DNA from: Choanephora cucurbitarum
Lineage: Eukaryota > Mucoromycota > Mucoromycetes > Mucorales > Choanephoraceae
Assembly (NCBI GenBank): GCA_025331435.1
Contig: JAIWNI010000012.1
Location: 248,001 to 312,000, forward strand
Length of the DNA stretch: 64,000 nucleotides
Direction of reading: 5' to 3'
The notes below the pieces were generated by a model. The model worked only from the letters and a program-made list of their open reading frames with translations. It had not been told where the DNA came from and did no database searches. Below, one piece after another: positions 44,490-56,862 of the stretch; position 1 is the first letter of the stretch, and every line of letters begins with the position of its first letter. Made by a program: the position numbers and the translations under genes.

Positions 44490-47400
44490 TCAATTGACAG
44501 ATAAAGAATATCGCAAGAAAAACTACTTTAAGAATTAGTTTCCAGATGGTAAACATTTCGAAAGATTTACTGTTGTGCCACGTAAGGGCCTAGAAGATAC
44601 ATTCAACAAGTGTAATCTTGATATCGGCTGGGCACTGACAGGAGGTTCAAAGAAGAATATCAAAGGTTGCCCTACTCGTTACAAGAAATGCCTCGGTACA
44701 GTTTATTGTGATCAAGAAATCTATCCTTTTTTCAATAAAGATATGAGACCTTCTTATATTTTAGAAAAGGTAAAAACACAGACCTGTTTTCATTGTAAGG
44801 AAACATTGAAGCAGGGAATGCAAAGTATCTGTCAAATTTACTCTGATTTACGACGAGATTAGTGATCTGACTAGCTGCGTTGCTAAGTGTGAAGGCAGAC
44901 ACTCTCATGACAAATACAAGAGACTCCATCTTCCGGGAGAGGAAGACAAAGTTCTACACGAAAAGGTTCAAAATGACCAATTCATTGCTCCAAAGAGTTT
45001 CAGCATCGGTGTCACTTCTCTACCTGGACAATTTACCAGCATGGCCAAGGAGATAAGCTCTGCATTAGGCAACCAAGACAGAGCAAAATATCAACTGAAT
45101 GCCACCAAGACATCCTTAGGTATTAGTAAGAGTACTGATTTTTTGGGTGATCTCAGCAAGATAAGAAAAGAATACGAAGGCTACATTATCTGTGCACAGG
45201 TTGCAAATGACAAGGACTTCATGATCGCCTTTTCTGCTTTCAACCTGTTGAAATACAATTTTCCTATTGCGACACATCCTATCGTAACAGATGTTACATA
45301 TAAAGCTGTTGCCAGTGACAAGAAATACCTGTGTTCTTCCGTCATTTTCGTACCTGAAATGCGGAAAAGCATTGTCTTTTTCCAAGCAGTCATTGGCAGT
45401 TTCGAAGCAAGTACTTTTGCCACATACTTCATCAAGTTGTTTGAGCTCATAAATGTTGCAAAGGATCGCTTTCTTGGTGTTGTCATGGATTTCTCAGCAG
45501 CACAACGTCTAGGTTTTTTGCATGCCTTCAACTATCATTATCACAATAGTGCCAATGGCAGCGGCACTCCTGAACAATTGAATGAAGGGATTAGCTATCT
45601 CAAAGGATGCCACATGCATTGGATGCAGAGCGCACAGCGAGTAGTCAAAAACCATTCTGCTGTACCTCCACAAATGAAAAATGAGTTTTTGGCTCTCGCC
45701 TACAAGCTAAGAACAGCAGAAGCACAATCGACCTTCCTGGAAACAGTTGGACTGATTTACAGCAGGTTTCCCAACTGCCGTAGATGGCTCGGATGGTGGA
45801 TGAGATACGTTGTCAGCAGCATGATTTTCAACCGCCAATCTTTGATGAAGGAATCGCTTGCTACTCATCCTACAAGAACTTCAAACTCGGTTGAAGCATA
45901 TCATAGTGCCCTTTACCGTACTATGAATGAGAAGTTGAGCTTGTCTGTGTCATTGAGACACATAATGCAGTTTGCCCAAGGTGATTTGCATCTCCTCTCA
46001 AGTTAATACGAGGACGGAATCGCACCTCGTTACGGCCAAAAGAAGCGATTCAGAAAGAGCAAGCGACTCGTCAATTTCTACAAAGAAAGCGACAGTCGTG
46101 CTCCAGACAATTCTGAGGCACTTTTTGGAAGTCTTGATTCTCAAACAAATCAAAGCAAGAGAAAAGATCAAGAAAAAGAAGAACAATACCTTGTCGCTCT
46201 CTCTCAGCAAAGTCAGAAGAGAAAGAGAGAAAGTTTGGCTGAAGATTTGGAAGAAGATGAAGAAGAAGTGAAAGTAGATGTAGAAGTTGAAGATCTTGGC
46301 ATAGCAGATGAAAGAGATTTGTTGTATGATGCAGTAGTAGATTTGACTGATATTGCGAAAGTCAGGAGAAACTATGAAGTTGAAGAAGACATAGATGATA
46401 TCAAGAAGAACTTCCCCAATAAGGGCGAAGAAATTCCAGATGAAGTCGAGTGTTTTTTATGTAATCATAATGCCAGCAGCTGCAACCACTTTATATCACA
46501 ATTCTCGATTGATGCAGATGAATTGACTTTGAAGGCCGTTGCACCTGTTGTAAAGAGTATGAAAGAAGATTATGTTGAGCTGCCTGATTACATCAATAAT
46601 TGTGATAAAGAAAGCTTGGATATCAGCACTTTAGGTACGATATATATACTATCTATTCTGTCTTTTGAAGTACTCAAGTCTATTAATTAACAACATCATT
46701 TTTTTAGATTTAGAAGTTGCTGCAGAAGAAAAGAGTTTTATAACAGTAGAAGATGATGTCGTGGAGAAAAAAGATTCAGAAAAAGTTTTGATAGTGGAAA
46801 GAGCTATTGTCAGCAAGCCTGTTTTAATTGATAACCCTAGTCTCAACAGTAACAAGAATAACTCTTGTTATATTGACGCACCATTCGAGCTATTGCTTCG
46901 CTGTGTATTGCCTACAATCAATGACGTCTTCGTCTTTAGATGTGATCAAAAAAATGAATTCGACATGATCCTTCTCAAGTCTTACAACAATTATACAACG
47001 GGCAATGTTTTAGCTGGAAACCAGCTCATCCGCGATTTTGTTTGGAGTCACAATACTTTGTTTGTGAAAGGCGAATGGAACGACGCTTATGCATGTTTTC
47101 ATTGGTTCCTAAATGCTCTATCACTCAGTTTGCGCTCTCTTTTGTCTGTCTCTCCTGTGTATGAGTTTAGCATGTGCTTTCAGCAGCAGGATGAATCAAA
47201 GATTGGATTCAAAGTACAAGATACGTTGCCCTTTATTAAGGAAAAATATCCTACTATGCGTCAATTTTACAGTGCAAGAAAGTTGAAGGATTAGAAAGAA
47301 AAGCAAAAAGAAATAAGCAACTTGAGACTTCAGTTCGAATCAACCTACCACAAAGAGTTACTCTACAAATCAAGACAAAACTCAAGATGCGTTAACTTTC

Positions 47401-47800
47401 AAAGTAATTTGATTTCAGAGGAATCTATCCCTGAATTTCTTTTATCGTGGATCCAACAAATTTTGATCCAAAGTTTGTTGACCACAAAAGCGAATTGAAA
47501 GAAGACGATTGCCAACCTTACTTTCCAGATACTTTTTCCATCAATGTACCTGCTGTCCAGTGGCCTCACAAACCTGAATATACATTGCATGCCAGAGTAT
47601 ATACAACTCATACATCTGGTGTGCATTATTTTACAGTTGGTAAAGTGCAATCATCTGAAAACAAGACCACACTTTACAAAATAGACAATCCCAGCTACTC
47701 ATCGAAGTGCTTGAAAGAACTTAGCGACTCTTTTGAATGTCCTCAAGAGCTTCTAAGAGCAAGAAACACAATCTTTGTTTGCTATAAGCTTAAACGCTAA
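44490..47800 (+). pseudogene. MULE-type transposase joined to a ubiquitin-peptidase-like C-terminal domain
   Basis: The N-terminal part (44530-45030) has a GCM1/WRKY-like metal-binding pattern: KKCLGTVYC, CFHC and, after a frameshift near 44840, CVAKCEGRHSHDKYKR. The catalytic domain (45041-46003) shows D in VTDVTYKA, D in VVMDFSAAQ, CHMHW, and E in RTSNSVEAYHSAL. A TAA at 46004-46006 interrupts the frame, which then continues unchanged through a Lys/Glu-rich linker to an intron (GTACGA donor near 46635, TTTTTTAG acceptor near 46707). The last part has a Cys-box-like NNSCYIDAPFELLLR and, after a TAG at 47292-47294 and a frameshift near 47450, EYTLHARVYTTHTSGVHYFT with IDNPSYSSKCL. This order resembles the Cys and His boxes of ubiquitin-specific (C19) peptidases. 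Four lesions make it inactive. The peptidase assignment is by motif only. Confidence 0.6.
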
Positions 47801-48005
47801 TTTCGCTTCTTTTCTTATTTTTTTTTCTTTATCGTATCAATAAACATAATATGTTTTAACATAGCAATGCTGTTTTATTCTAATTGTTCAAACCATAGTG
47901 ATATGAATGTTTTCTCAAAACTGATTAGTACACTATGAAGAAGCAAAAAGTGTAAAGTGATTCTGCTAAAGTCTAGTGACAGCTTTTACTATTATATATT
48001 TAAAA

Positions 48006-48024
48006 TCCGGGTACACATGTTTTA
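48006..48024 (-). repeat. Right inverted repeat of the MULE-like element
   Basis: On the minus strand TAAAACATGTGTACCCGGA; partner at 44377-44395. Confidence 0.6.
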
Positions 48025-48169
48025 GTACACGGGTTTTGTTTGCCCTCATAAAAACTTCGAAGTACAATAAAAAAGGGACATATTTTTTTATTAACTTTCA
48101 ACTTTCATACAGGGCTTGCTAATACTCTTTTACTCTTCCAAATATAGTAATTTTTTTGTCACAATATTT

Positions 48170-51100
48170 TTTCTCCATTTCCTAAGGCTTATTTACTACT
48201 CCGTATAAAACGTCAAAAAGGTAAAGAGAAGCGAAATTAGATGAAAAGAAACTGTTAATGCTAAGTGAAGTACTGTTGTTCGAGGAAATGAAGGTGGTGT
48301 AGCGAGAAAGGAGCGGTTTGAAATATTGAATGCCAGTGAGCCTGCCATATGCCAACCGAGGTACAGGCAAAAATTTGGTCAATGGACAGTGCGGGAAGAG
48401 GAAGAGAGGGATCGCGGAAAGGGGTAACCGGAACAAAGCGGTAGACACAGTGGAGCAGATGCGGTATATCTGAGGGTACAAGTTCAAGCAGCGGATTGAT
48501 GTAGGATGATAGGATGCGAAGCCAGACCTGGGCTTTGGATGGACAGAGGAAGAAGAAATGGTCAACGGATTTGGTAGTGGTGGAACAAATATGACACAGC
48601 GGGCTAGGAAAAAAAAGAAGGGTCAAATTGTATAGAAAGGAGCGGTTGGGGATCTTGTTATGAAGAAGGCGGTACCAGACTGTGCGGGCCTGTAGTGGTA
48701 TAGGGAGAGACCAAAAGGGGGACCAGTTTGAAGAGCTGAGAATAGAGGTGACGTTGCGGAGGCTGGGAGTGGTGAGTGTCTTGTACGCGCGAATAGAAGC
48801 GAGCGGAGCGCGGTGAGTAGGAGGAAGAGTGAGGAGAGACTTGACAAATGGAGCGAGATCTAAAGTTGTTGTGGAGGCTGGAGTGATTCGAGGAGCAAGA
48901 CAACAATTGTGTTCAAGGAACGGGTGGAATTTGACGAGGTCAGATTGTAATAGACGATGAGTTTGAGTATTCAGGTTACGACGGTGAGAATGAATGAAAG
49001 GAGAACGTTTGGGCTCAAGGCGAAGCATCTGAAAGTTAAAATCAAAGAGGTCTGAGCAGAGAAGCGGATGAAAGTTCGGTACGTAAGAGGGTACAGTTGC
49101 AATAGAAATGGGGTCGGGAGTGGATACGGAGGAGATAACAACAGGAAGGGGGAGTGAGAGCCAGGCAATAGGGTCAATGTGGCAATTGGCAAAAGATCAA
49201 AGGATGGCATCGATGACTTGGAAGAGGGAAGAAACGATGTGAATGGAAGAATGAAACGAGGAAGGTCGAAAAGGAAAATGTTGAGTCTGTCGACAGGTGG
49301 GGAAGAGAAGAAAGTAGAGGGATGAAGAGAAGGTAGGAGAGTGATAGAACCAATTGAAGGTAAAACGAAGGAAAGTAGCAGAGGTTGGAGAGGAGGAGGA
49401 GAGAGGAGGCCCAGTGCCACTGGAGGGCGTGCTGTTGAGAAATCAGGTTCGTGACATTTAAACCCCCAAGGCGACAAGGTAGTTGAAGAGTGGCTAGAGA
49501 AAGAGGAGGACAAATGTGATGACTTATAAAGCGAGTACCTATACTTGTGAGGCGAGCCAATTGTTGACGGGCAAAGATGGTGAGGCATAGAACATGCCAC
49601 AATTTCGAAAAAATGAGTGTTGCTGTATATTCTGATAGCCGAGAGTAGGTGATTCAAGTCATGGTGATTGCGAAGGAAAACAGGTGTATCGTCGGCATAT
49701 GCTAAAGTTTTAACTGTTAGTGAAGAACGGGGTGAAGGAGGAGTGACTGGGATTGGATCCGGAAGTGAGGTTGAGGAAATAAACAAATTAGAAGTAGAAG
49801 AGACGATATCGTCAAAGCTGTCATCCAATTGTTGATGTGGTGGTGCCTCTTTAGAAAAGTCAAACCCGGCAAAGAGGGTGTTTTGGTAAATCAATCGAAG
49901 GAAAGGATCGAAAGCAATGTTGAAAAGAAGGGGATTCGGCGGATCGCCCTATCTAAGTCCTCGGTGTTAAATAACCGGCGTAGTGGTGAGTTGGCCATGG
50001 ATATTAATAGCTATATGAGTAGGGAAGAAGAGAGAGTGAACACAATTAATCAATTGTGTAGGGATACCAAAACGCGACATGATGGTTGATAAATATCCAG
50101 AATGGACTCGATCGTATGCCTTTTCCTGATCTAGTAATAGTGCAATGGTTGAACACTTTGTGTGCGTAACGATCAGTTGGGCAATGTGAAGAGACAAGCC
50201 GTGGTCAGCAATGAATCTATTCGGCATGAAGCCGAGTTGATGAGAGCTAATACTAGAGCTCATGTAAGTCATAAGTTGCTGGTTCAGTAGGCGGGCGAAT
50301 GTTTTGGTATCAGTGTTGATCAACGAGATTGGTCTCCAATTACGAAGGTCAAAAGGTTACCCTTTTTGGGGAGAAGACACATGCCGGTTTGTTGCCAGCT
50401 GGCTGGGAAAATGCTATGTAGCAGGACATCGTTAAAAACCCGTAGAGCAAGTTTATCTGTATCTGGATGATGAAGAAGTATAGAGAGGATTTCATATGGA
50501 AAACCGTCGATTCCTGGGCTACTACGATTACGTGACCATTCAGCACCATCCTGTAACTCTGTGAGTGTAAGTGGTAAGAGAAGGGTCTTTTGTTGTGTAA
50601 AATTAAGCTGGTGGCGAGAAGGTATGGTGGCAGTCAGGGTAGAAATAGATGTATCGTCAACTGACGAAGGCGTATAGTGTCTCATCGAAGGCAATGTCTG
50701 CTAGGCTGCGCTCTTACGGCGCCTCACTTGTTGGGCAATCATTTTGACTAAGACTTTGATGTCATCGCATTGTTCCTGTGGAGGGAGTGGAGGTGTGGAG
50801 GAGCGAAGGAGGGAATGGAATTCATCGAGTTTGCTAATGAGTTTCTCTGTGAAACATCGATTGTGTGCAAGGTTGGGATGAGTTTGCCATAGCCCAGGTC
50901 CTTGGTGATGAGAGGCGAAAGTAAACTTACAACCTAGAAAGGCGTGATCGGTCCAAACCGAGTTAATGAAGTCCATTGTAGACGAGTGAAGGTGGTGAAA
51001 GAGGACTGGAGAGACGTAGATATAGTCAATTGTGGATTTGATGTCCCTACTGCGACAGGTAGGAAGGATAGGAGTCGACGGGTCGGAAGGTTGAGAGCAT

Positions 51101-51172
51101 TCAAGAAATGATAAAGACAAGAAATTATACCATCTGCGTTGGGGGTGGAGAAGGTTAGTATCGGACACTTCA
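48170..51172 (-). mobile_element. LINE (non-LTR retrotransposon), 5'-truncated and frameshifted
   Basis: Minus-strand frames in order are as follows. The C-terminal part of an apurinic-type endonuclease lies at 51168-50701 (SRDIKSTIDYIYVSP, then WTDHAFLGCKF). Next come RT fragments: a leading part at 50694-50320 (SPGIDGFPYEILSILL), a core at 50323-49967 (LGFMPNRFIADHGLSLHIAQ, ALLLDQEKAYDRV), and the YADD active site (LAYADDTPVFL) at about 49685-49699. A zinc-knuckle zf-RVT tail lies at about 48700-48530 (CHICSTTTKSVDHFFFLCP). Frameshifts separate these blocks. The endonuclease N-terminus is missing because the Tc1-like element abuts at 51173. The sequence is notably GC-richer than its surroundings. 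A poly(A) end was not clearly seen. Confidence 0.85.
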
Positions 51173-52727
51173 GTCCTTTAGTCTGTAGACAAATCTCCAC
51201 AAGTGCTAAATTGACTTGGCGTAAAAAATGTCATTGCACAATTGGCGTATAACAAAACAAATTTATCGAAAGAAAATGACACAGCTTAAAATGGTGCTTT
51301 GCCGAAACCATAAAGATAGCTAATAAGCACATCATTGCATGCGTCGGCAATTCTGCTAAATAAATTCTCTTCTGTCATCAATCTGTTACGCTTCATTTTG
51401 TCTTTAACAATAGCCCAAAATTGCTCAATTGGGTTCAATTCAAGTGAATAAGGTGGCAAGTACATAACCCTATAGCCTCTGCTTTTGATTTTGCGAACCA
51501 TGAGCTTAGACTTATGAATTGATGCATTGTCAAGGACTAAGTAATGTCCTTTCATGCTCTCACCCATATCCATTATATCAAGAAGCTCGTTGATAAAATT
51601 AACAAAATGAGCAGTTGTAGTGCCTTTGGCTACAGGTTTGTTGCTAATGTCATCTTCCTCTGTTGAAGGGTTAGATCTGTCGACTTCAGCTGCAGTTCTT
51701 TTCTTTCCAATGTTGGATTTTCTTTTTTTCTTAGCAGCCTCTGTCTCTTTTCTTGGTGAAGGCTTTCTCATAACCACATGCATAACAGCAGATGAATGTA
51801 TGGCACCAATAACAGTGCGAGAGGGCGATCTAGTTTTTGGCTGCTTTACTACAGCAATACTTCCCGACTTTGACCTAGCCCAGTTGTTTCTCATGTTAAT
51901 ATGGAAACCGGCTTCATCAATAAAAACGCAGTTTTCTGTATAATCTAGATCAGAGTCTTTCCCTTTCATGAACCATTCATATCTTGTTTGCAGATTTTCT
52001 GCTGAATTTCTCACTTTAGCCTCAAAAACGGGCTTCTTGATTGTTATTAACATTGTGTTCCTCAAGTGGTTGTTGAGTTGAGATTTTGATATTTTGAAAT
52101 TTTCAAAGTTCTTGGTTAAGCTATCAATAATGCCATGCGATACTAACTGTGGATCGTTGTCGATAAGCTCATAAATGTGCGCATTATGTGCAGCCGTAAA
52201 GGATCTTTTTTTGTACAGCGTTCTGTTCTGACTTCTTATAAGCAACTTCCTCGGTTTCATTGTAAAGGTGCCACCACCTCAAGGCCGTACGGTAATTGAT
52301 ATTCAAGTCTTTCGCAACTCTACTTACAACATCTCGCTCCACTGGCTGCTTAAGCATGCGATCAATGAAAGTTTCTCTTGTTAAATCATTGCATTTTTTG
52401 TAAGAGGTGGCTTTTCTCAATTCTTCATGTTTCGACTGCTTCTTTGTTGAAGTTGGTTCACGAGATTTTTCGGGACGCTTAGCACTCAAATACTTTTCTC
52501 TATTGGTAATGTGTTCGAGAACAATGATAGAATCGCTGACATCAGTCAAAATGTCTTCCAGTGGATCATAGACTTTCTCTCCTCACTCGTTGTAGAGGTT
52601 GTCAAGTCCGTCTTCGTAAAAAAAAAAAAGGTAATCATTGGTTTGGATTATAAAAGCGCAAATAAGTCATTGCTTTTACGCCGAGTCAATTTAGCACTTA
52701 TGGACATTTGTTTACAGACTAAAGGAC
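51173..52727 (-). mobile_element. Tc1/mariner-type transposon with inverted repeats
   Basis: The two ends are inverted copies: GTCCTTTAGTCTGTAGACAA from 51173 rightward, and the reverse complement of 52727 leftward, GTCCTTTAGTCTGTAAACAA. Similarity continues inward for about 60 bp through GTGCTAAATTGACT and GGCGTAAAA. They enclose one transposase gene. No TA duplication could be recognised at the present ends. The left end abuts the LINE. Confidence 0.8.
51286..52549 (-). pseudogene. Tc1-like DD34E transposase with a one-base frameshift
   Basis: The N-terminal helix-turn-helix region (52549-52215, VSRVAKDLNINYRTALRWWH) and the catalytic part (to 51286) are in different frames. The shift falls in a run of seven A near 52207-52213 on the coding strand; one A fewer would join NAVQK to RSFTAAHN. 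The catalytic residues are D in FIDEAGFH, D in LVLDNASIH and E in LNPIEQFW, with 34 residues between the last two. A Lys-rich insert of about 45 residues (around KKKRKSNIGKKR) separates the first two acidic residues and contains basic clusters like nuclear signals. Apart from the homopolymer shift the gene is complete, so it is recent or the shift is an artefact. Confidence 0.8.
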
Positions 52728-54299
52728 AAATCATTTTTCAATAGGTTTGACTGTATGGATGATGCATTTGCAGTTGTTTTTGACTGTTATTATCTATGGC
52801 GAGAGATGTTGTACTCATTGTCTCTGTATTATCACAATTGATGATGATGTCAGATTGGATAGTTTATATGTGGTCAAATAATCATAAATGCCTCCTTTTG
52901 ATTGATATCCTGTACACTATCTTCATTGCGCTTTCTCTTGTTATCAACTACCAAACTTGTATGAAGGAGAAATAAATCAAAATAGTCGCCCAACATCACT
53001 GACTGCATTGATGACGTTTGTTGTAGTGTGGGCAGTGATATTGATAGTAATATGGTTGTCACTCAATACTATCGATGTTACGTACTCAATTTCCTTTTTC
53101 TAATGTGCGTACACACACAGACAATCACCGATTCGTTCCTTACATGTGGGTTGAAAGCATGACCTTTTATTTTGTGCGATAAGTAGCATGCAATGAGCTT
53201 AGACTAAGCACATTGTGTGTAATGCCTTTCCTTTTTTTTTTGTAGTCATTGCATTATAATTTGGCTCATCTTTATGCAAGCTTTTATGAAAAGTTGCAGC
53301 TAAAAGTTTTCGAGTTTTTCAAATAGGGTCTCTCTTTTGTTATTCTTCTCTCTGATGCATTTTTTTTTTACAGACAAACCATGATACGCAATAATCTTCT
53401 TTTTTTTCGAAAACGTTCTATTAATTATGGTACAAGCAAATAGCATAATTTGAAGCAACCAAAAAAAAAGCGCTGTAATTCAGTCCTGCATTGATATAGC
53501 TGCTCATGGTTCGTAATAATATATCTTTTATTCGATGATCTAAGGAAATTACAAAATTTTCTTTGAGATAGTTGAAAGTGTTCTTTTATCTATAGTAATC
53601 AAATCTTTCTTGTCATAGATCTCAGGCAGCAACTATCTTGATGCTTCTTGAAAGAATTCCTTCATTATTCCCTTCATGATTTACTATTGCAACTCAATAG
53701 GTTAAATGCTACTTTTTGAAGTATTTAGAAAAGAAAGAAGGAAGCAGCGTTTGGTTAATTATAACAAGTAGGCATAGAAAAGTAGAATTCCTTGCCAAAG
53801 AAGAAGTGTCAAAAGCATCTCATAAGAACAATGTGTCAAGTGTTTTCTTGATTTCAAGTGCTTCTGATGCTCGATATTTGCCTAAAGTTCGGGTTTAATG
53901 ATGCATAGAAGATTATAAGGATGTAAAGTGTAATTTATAAGTCTATTCTGATGATTAAAACGAAATTCGTAAGTGTTACAAAGAAATTAAAAGAAAGGTA
54001 TATAAGGTTGACAAGGGAAAGATTTGTTTGTTTTCTTTTGATAGCTTGTGTAGCAGTTTAGACAAAAGAAAACAAGAGATAAAGTTTGTGCTCTTTTTTG
54101 AGTACTGCCTCCCCTCTGTTCCCCCATCCTTCTTCTAGTTTAAGACCTGCCCAAAATGAATGAAGAAAGAGAGTTAAGGGAAAAGAGAAAAGAAAGAAAA
54201 AGAAAGAGAGTGTGTGTGTGGTAAAAAAGAGAAAAAGTCGGGGAGTATATGTATGCATCAGCCTTTCTTCATACTGCGTTCTACTGAAGGGAATGTGAA
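52728..54299. other. Intergenic stretch, no gene seen
   Basis: AT-rich DNA with T-runs. The segment 52826-52869 is related to 7559-7602 (38 of 44 positions by eye). Short frames such as 53716-53898 have no domain. Confidence 0.5.
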
Positions 54300-56862
54300 T
54301 TAATAAACAGAAGAGTTACTGGTTACTGAGGAAGTAATTGTACGACGATGGCTTAAAGTTGGCGACACTGACACGTTGCTTCTTGTGACAGGTCTGGCAG
54401 GCCGAGGAGGGTAATATCTTTCATTGTCTTGTATACCATTTGAACTTTCATCTTGATATTGAAAATTGCTGCTGTGGCGTCGAACGAGATCCGTAGAATG
54501 AATATCATCATTGCTACTCATCATGCTTTCTGCATATTCGTCATATGGAATAACGTCATCACTATCATTATAGACAAAATAGCGTGTACCTTCGTGTTGA
54601 CCGCCCACCAGGCCAGATTGAGCCATAGCCGTATCCATTAGTGTAACAGGAGGAGGATGTTCTGACATGCTGTACAATTCCGAAGGAGGGGAATCAAGCG
54701 GGTTGTCTTCTCGGTTAGTATAGGAATAACCTTCAAAAGCACGATCTAAACTTTGACTGAGCATATAATCACTTCCAACAGGCGAAAGACGAGGTGTGAG
54801 CCGTAAGAATTCGCTGTCAAAATGGCTAAAATCAGTCTCCGAGTACAGATTGGGCACATAAGGTGGCTTAATCCGTTTAGTGTATATGAGGTTCCAGTCT
54901 ATAAATTCAAAGTAAGGATCGGAACGAACCCGGATAGGTCCATCGGGTCCACTACCAAGACGTCGTTTTGGATCTCGCTTGAGTAAGCGTGCAATAAAAT
55001 CGGCTGTTTCGATATCAATGTATTCCGGGAACTGCAGTGGATCCTCACGTATGCGTCGATACATCTCGTCGCGATTTTCAGCCCAGAAAGGCGTAATCCC
55101 TGTCAACATTTCAAACAAAATTGTGCCCATACTCCAGTAATCTACTTCATAAGAGTAAGGCTGCTCGTTTAAGATTTCAGGAGCCAAGTATTCTGCTGTT
55201 CCGCAAAAAGTTTCTGTTCGCTGTTCTTCTAAGCTGAGGCCATCATAAAACTGCTTTGAAAGTCCAAAATCAGTAAGCACCAGGTGACCATCTGCAGTTA
55301 ATAAAATGTTTTCAGGTTTAAGATCCCTAAATATGGACAAATGAATTTCAGATATACAAACACAATTTTTCCTTGGAGTACAAGAACTATCATACCTGTA
55401 TAAAATGCCTAAGCGATGTAATTCTTGAATTCCCAAGACAATCTCGGCTGTATAAAATCGACATCGTTCAGGAGGGAGAGTGTGGTTGATTCTTAATTGC
55501 GTTGCCAAGTCTCCTCCAACATGGTAGTCGAGGACCAAGAATAGTTGGTTTATGTCTTGGAATGAATAATGAAGTTTGATTAAGAAGGGATGATGAATAG
55601 ATGCAATGTCAGACAAAATTTGCTGCTCAGCTTTAATATGAACTATCTGACTCTGTTCAATCACTGTTTTTTTCGAGATCGCTTTTAGAGCTAAAAGTCG
55701 GGAAGAACTTCGATGTCGAACCAAAAGAACCTACAGTGAAATAAACAAGTCAATTTTTCTGATATCTAAACAATCTTTTCTTGTCTTTTACCTTGCCCAT
55801 ACAGCCTCTACCAATGACTTTAATAAGCTGGAAATCTTGTATTGTAACGCGGGGCATTGAGGATAAAGATGAAGTGGTCATAAAATCACTTTCCTGTGTG
55901 GAATCTTGTTGCTCTTCTTCCTCTTTTTCTTCTTTTTGATGACTTCGCTGCTGTTGTCGATTTGGTCTGGGCTGTAATGGTGTCACTGTAGGCTCAATGT
56001 GTGAAGGGAAAGAGGAATAAGAGTAGATCGAGGATACTGGTCTGGCTTCTTGAGCATCAGGTACTGCAGTGTCTATAGGTACTTCATTTTGATTTTGATG
56101 GCTTGTTTCAGCACCTTGACTTAATGGGCTATTGATCATTGATTCCTCTTGAACGTAAGACTGTACAACCTGCTTCAAAATAACATTGTCTTCGTCTCTT
56201 TGAGGTTGAAGGAACTCTTTAAAAAGAGAGCATGATTGGACATTCAAGTCGTTTGCACAATGACGTAAATATCTTTCAATGTTGTCAGAATTGCTTCGTT
56301 TACTATAGCTCTTTGACTTTTTAGAAAAACTATAGAGGAATTTCTTTCTAAAGCTATGATCGATTGAGTTTTCATCATCATCTCGTTGTCGCTGTTGTTG
56401 TTGCGATTGTTGTTGCTGTTGTTGTTGTTGTTGTTGTTCAGATGTATCTATCTTCTCTGGTTCACGCCATAGTTTAGGCAAACTCGTTTTGAATTTCTTT
56501 GAATAATGCTTAATCTAAACCAAAAAGGACGGCTCAATAAGGCAAAACATGATAGAATGTAAGAGCATGCTTACTCTCCTGTCAAATTCTTCAAAATCTT
56601 CGTAAAATCGAATGAGGATTAAATGCCTTGAGGGCTCTTCTACAAATAAAGTAAATACCTGATATATACAAAGAGAGGCACATTTGAATCAATTCTTTTT
56701 TTTTTGGGAATAAAAAAACGAGACAAAAGTGCTTACTGAAATAAGGCGATCTTGCTGATCTTCAGTTGAACGGTAAAGCATAGTTGTTTCTATCACACCA
56801 ATATAAGGGCGACTGATAGGCTTGCGTGAAGACAGTTTGTTTTTCTTCTTCTTGTATAACAT
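54300..56862 (-). CDS. PX-domain AGC-family Ser/Thr protein kinase, five exons
   Basis: Exons are 56737-56862, 56575-56658, 55792-56514, 55396-55730 and 54300-55326, giving 764 residues. The N-terminus is a phox-homology-like domain (about residues 19-90: PYIGVIETTMLYRS, then RFYEDFEEFDRRIKHYSKKF), which suggests phosphoinositide-dependent membrane binding. A poly-Gln tract (56400-56440) and a Ser-rich linker follow. The kinase domain starts at about residue 295: glycine loop IGRGCMGK, K327, catalytic D424 in RDLKPEN, D442 of DFG, activation-loop T462 in TFCGT, and YLAPEIL. The AGC tail has a turn-motif-like T600 (LTPRLSP) and a hydrophobic motif F620-EGY-S624-Y. All key residues are intact. 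The architecture is like animal SGK3. The closest fungal relative cannot be decided here. Confidence 0.88.

Larger units (their letters stand above)
44362..48035 (+). mobile_element. MULE-like DNA transposon with terminal inverted repeats
   Basis: A left end containing TAAAACCTGCGTACCCGGA (44377-44395) is matched in inverse orientation by 48006-48024 (reverse complement TAAAACATGTGTACCCGGA), 17 of 19 positions identical. The weaker similarity continues outward for about 12 bases. The pair encloses the transposase/peptidase pseudogene. The exact ends and the target duplication could not be fixed by eye. Confidence 0.6.
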
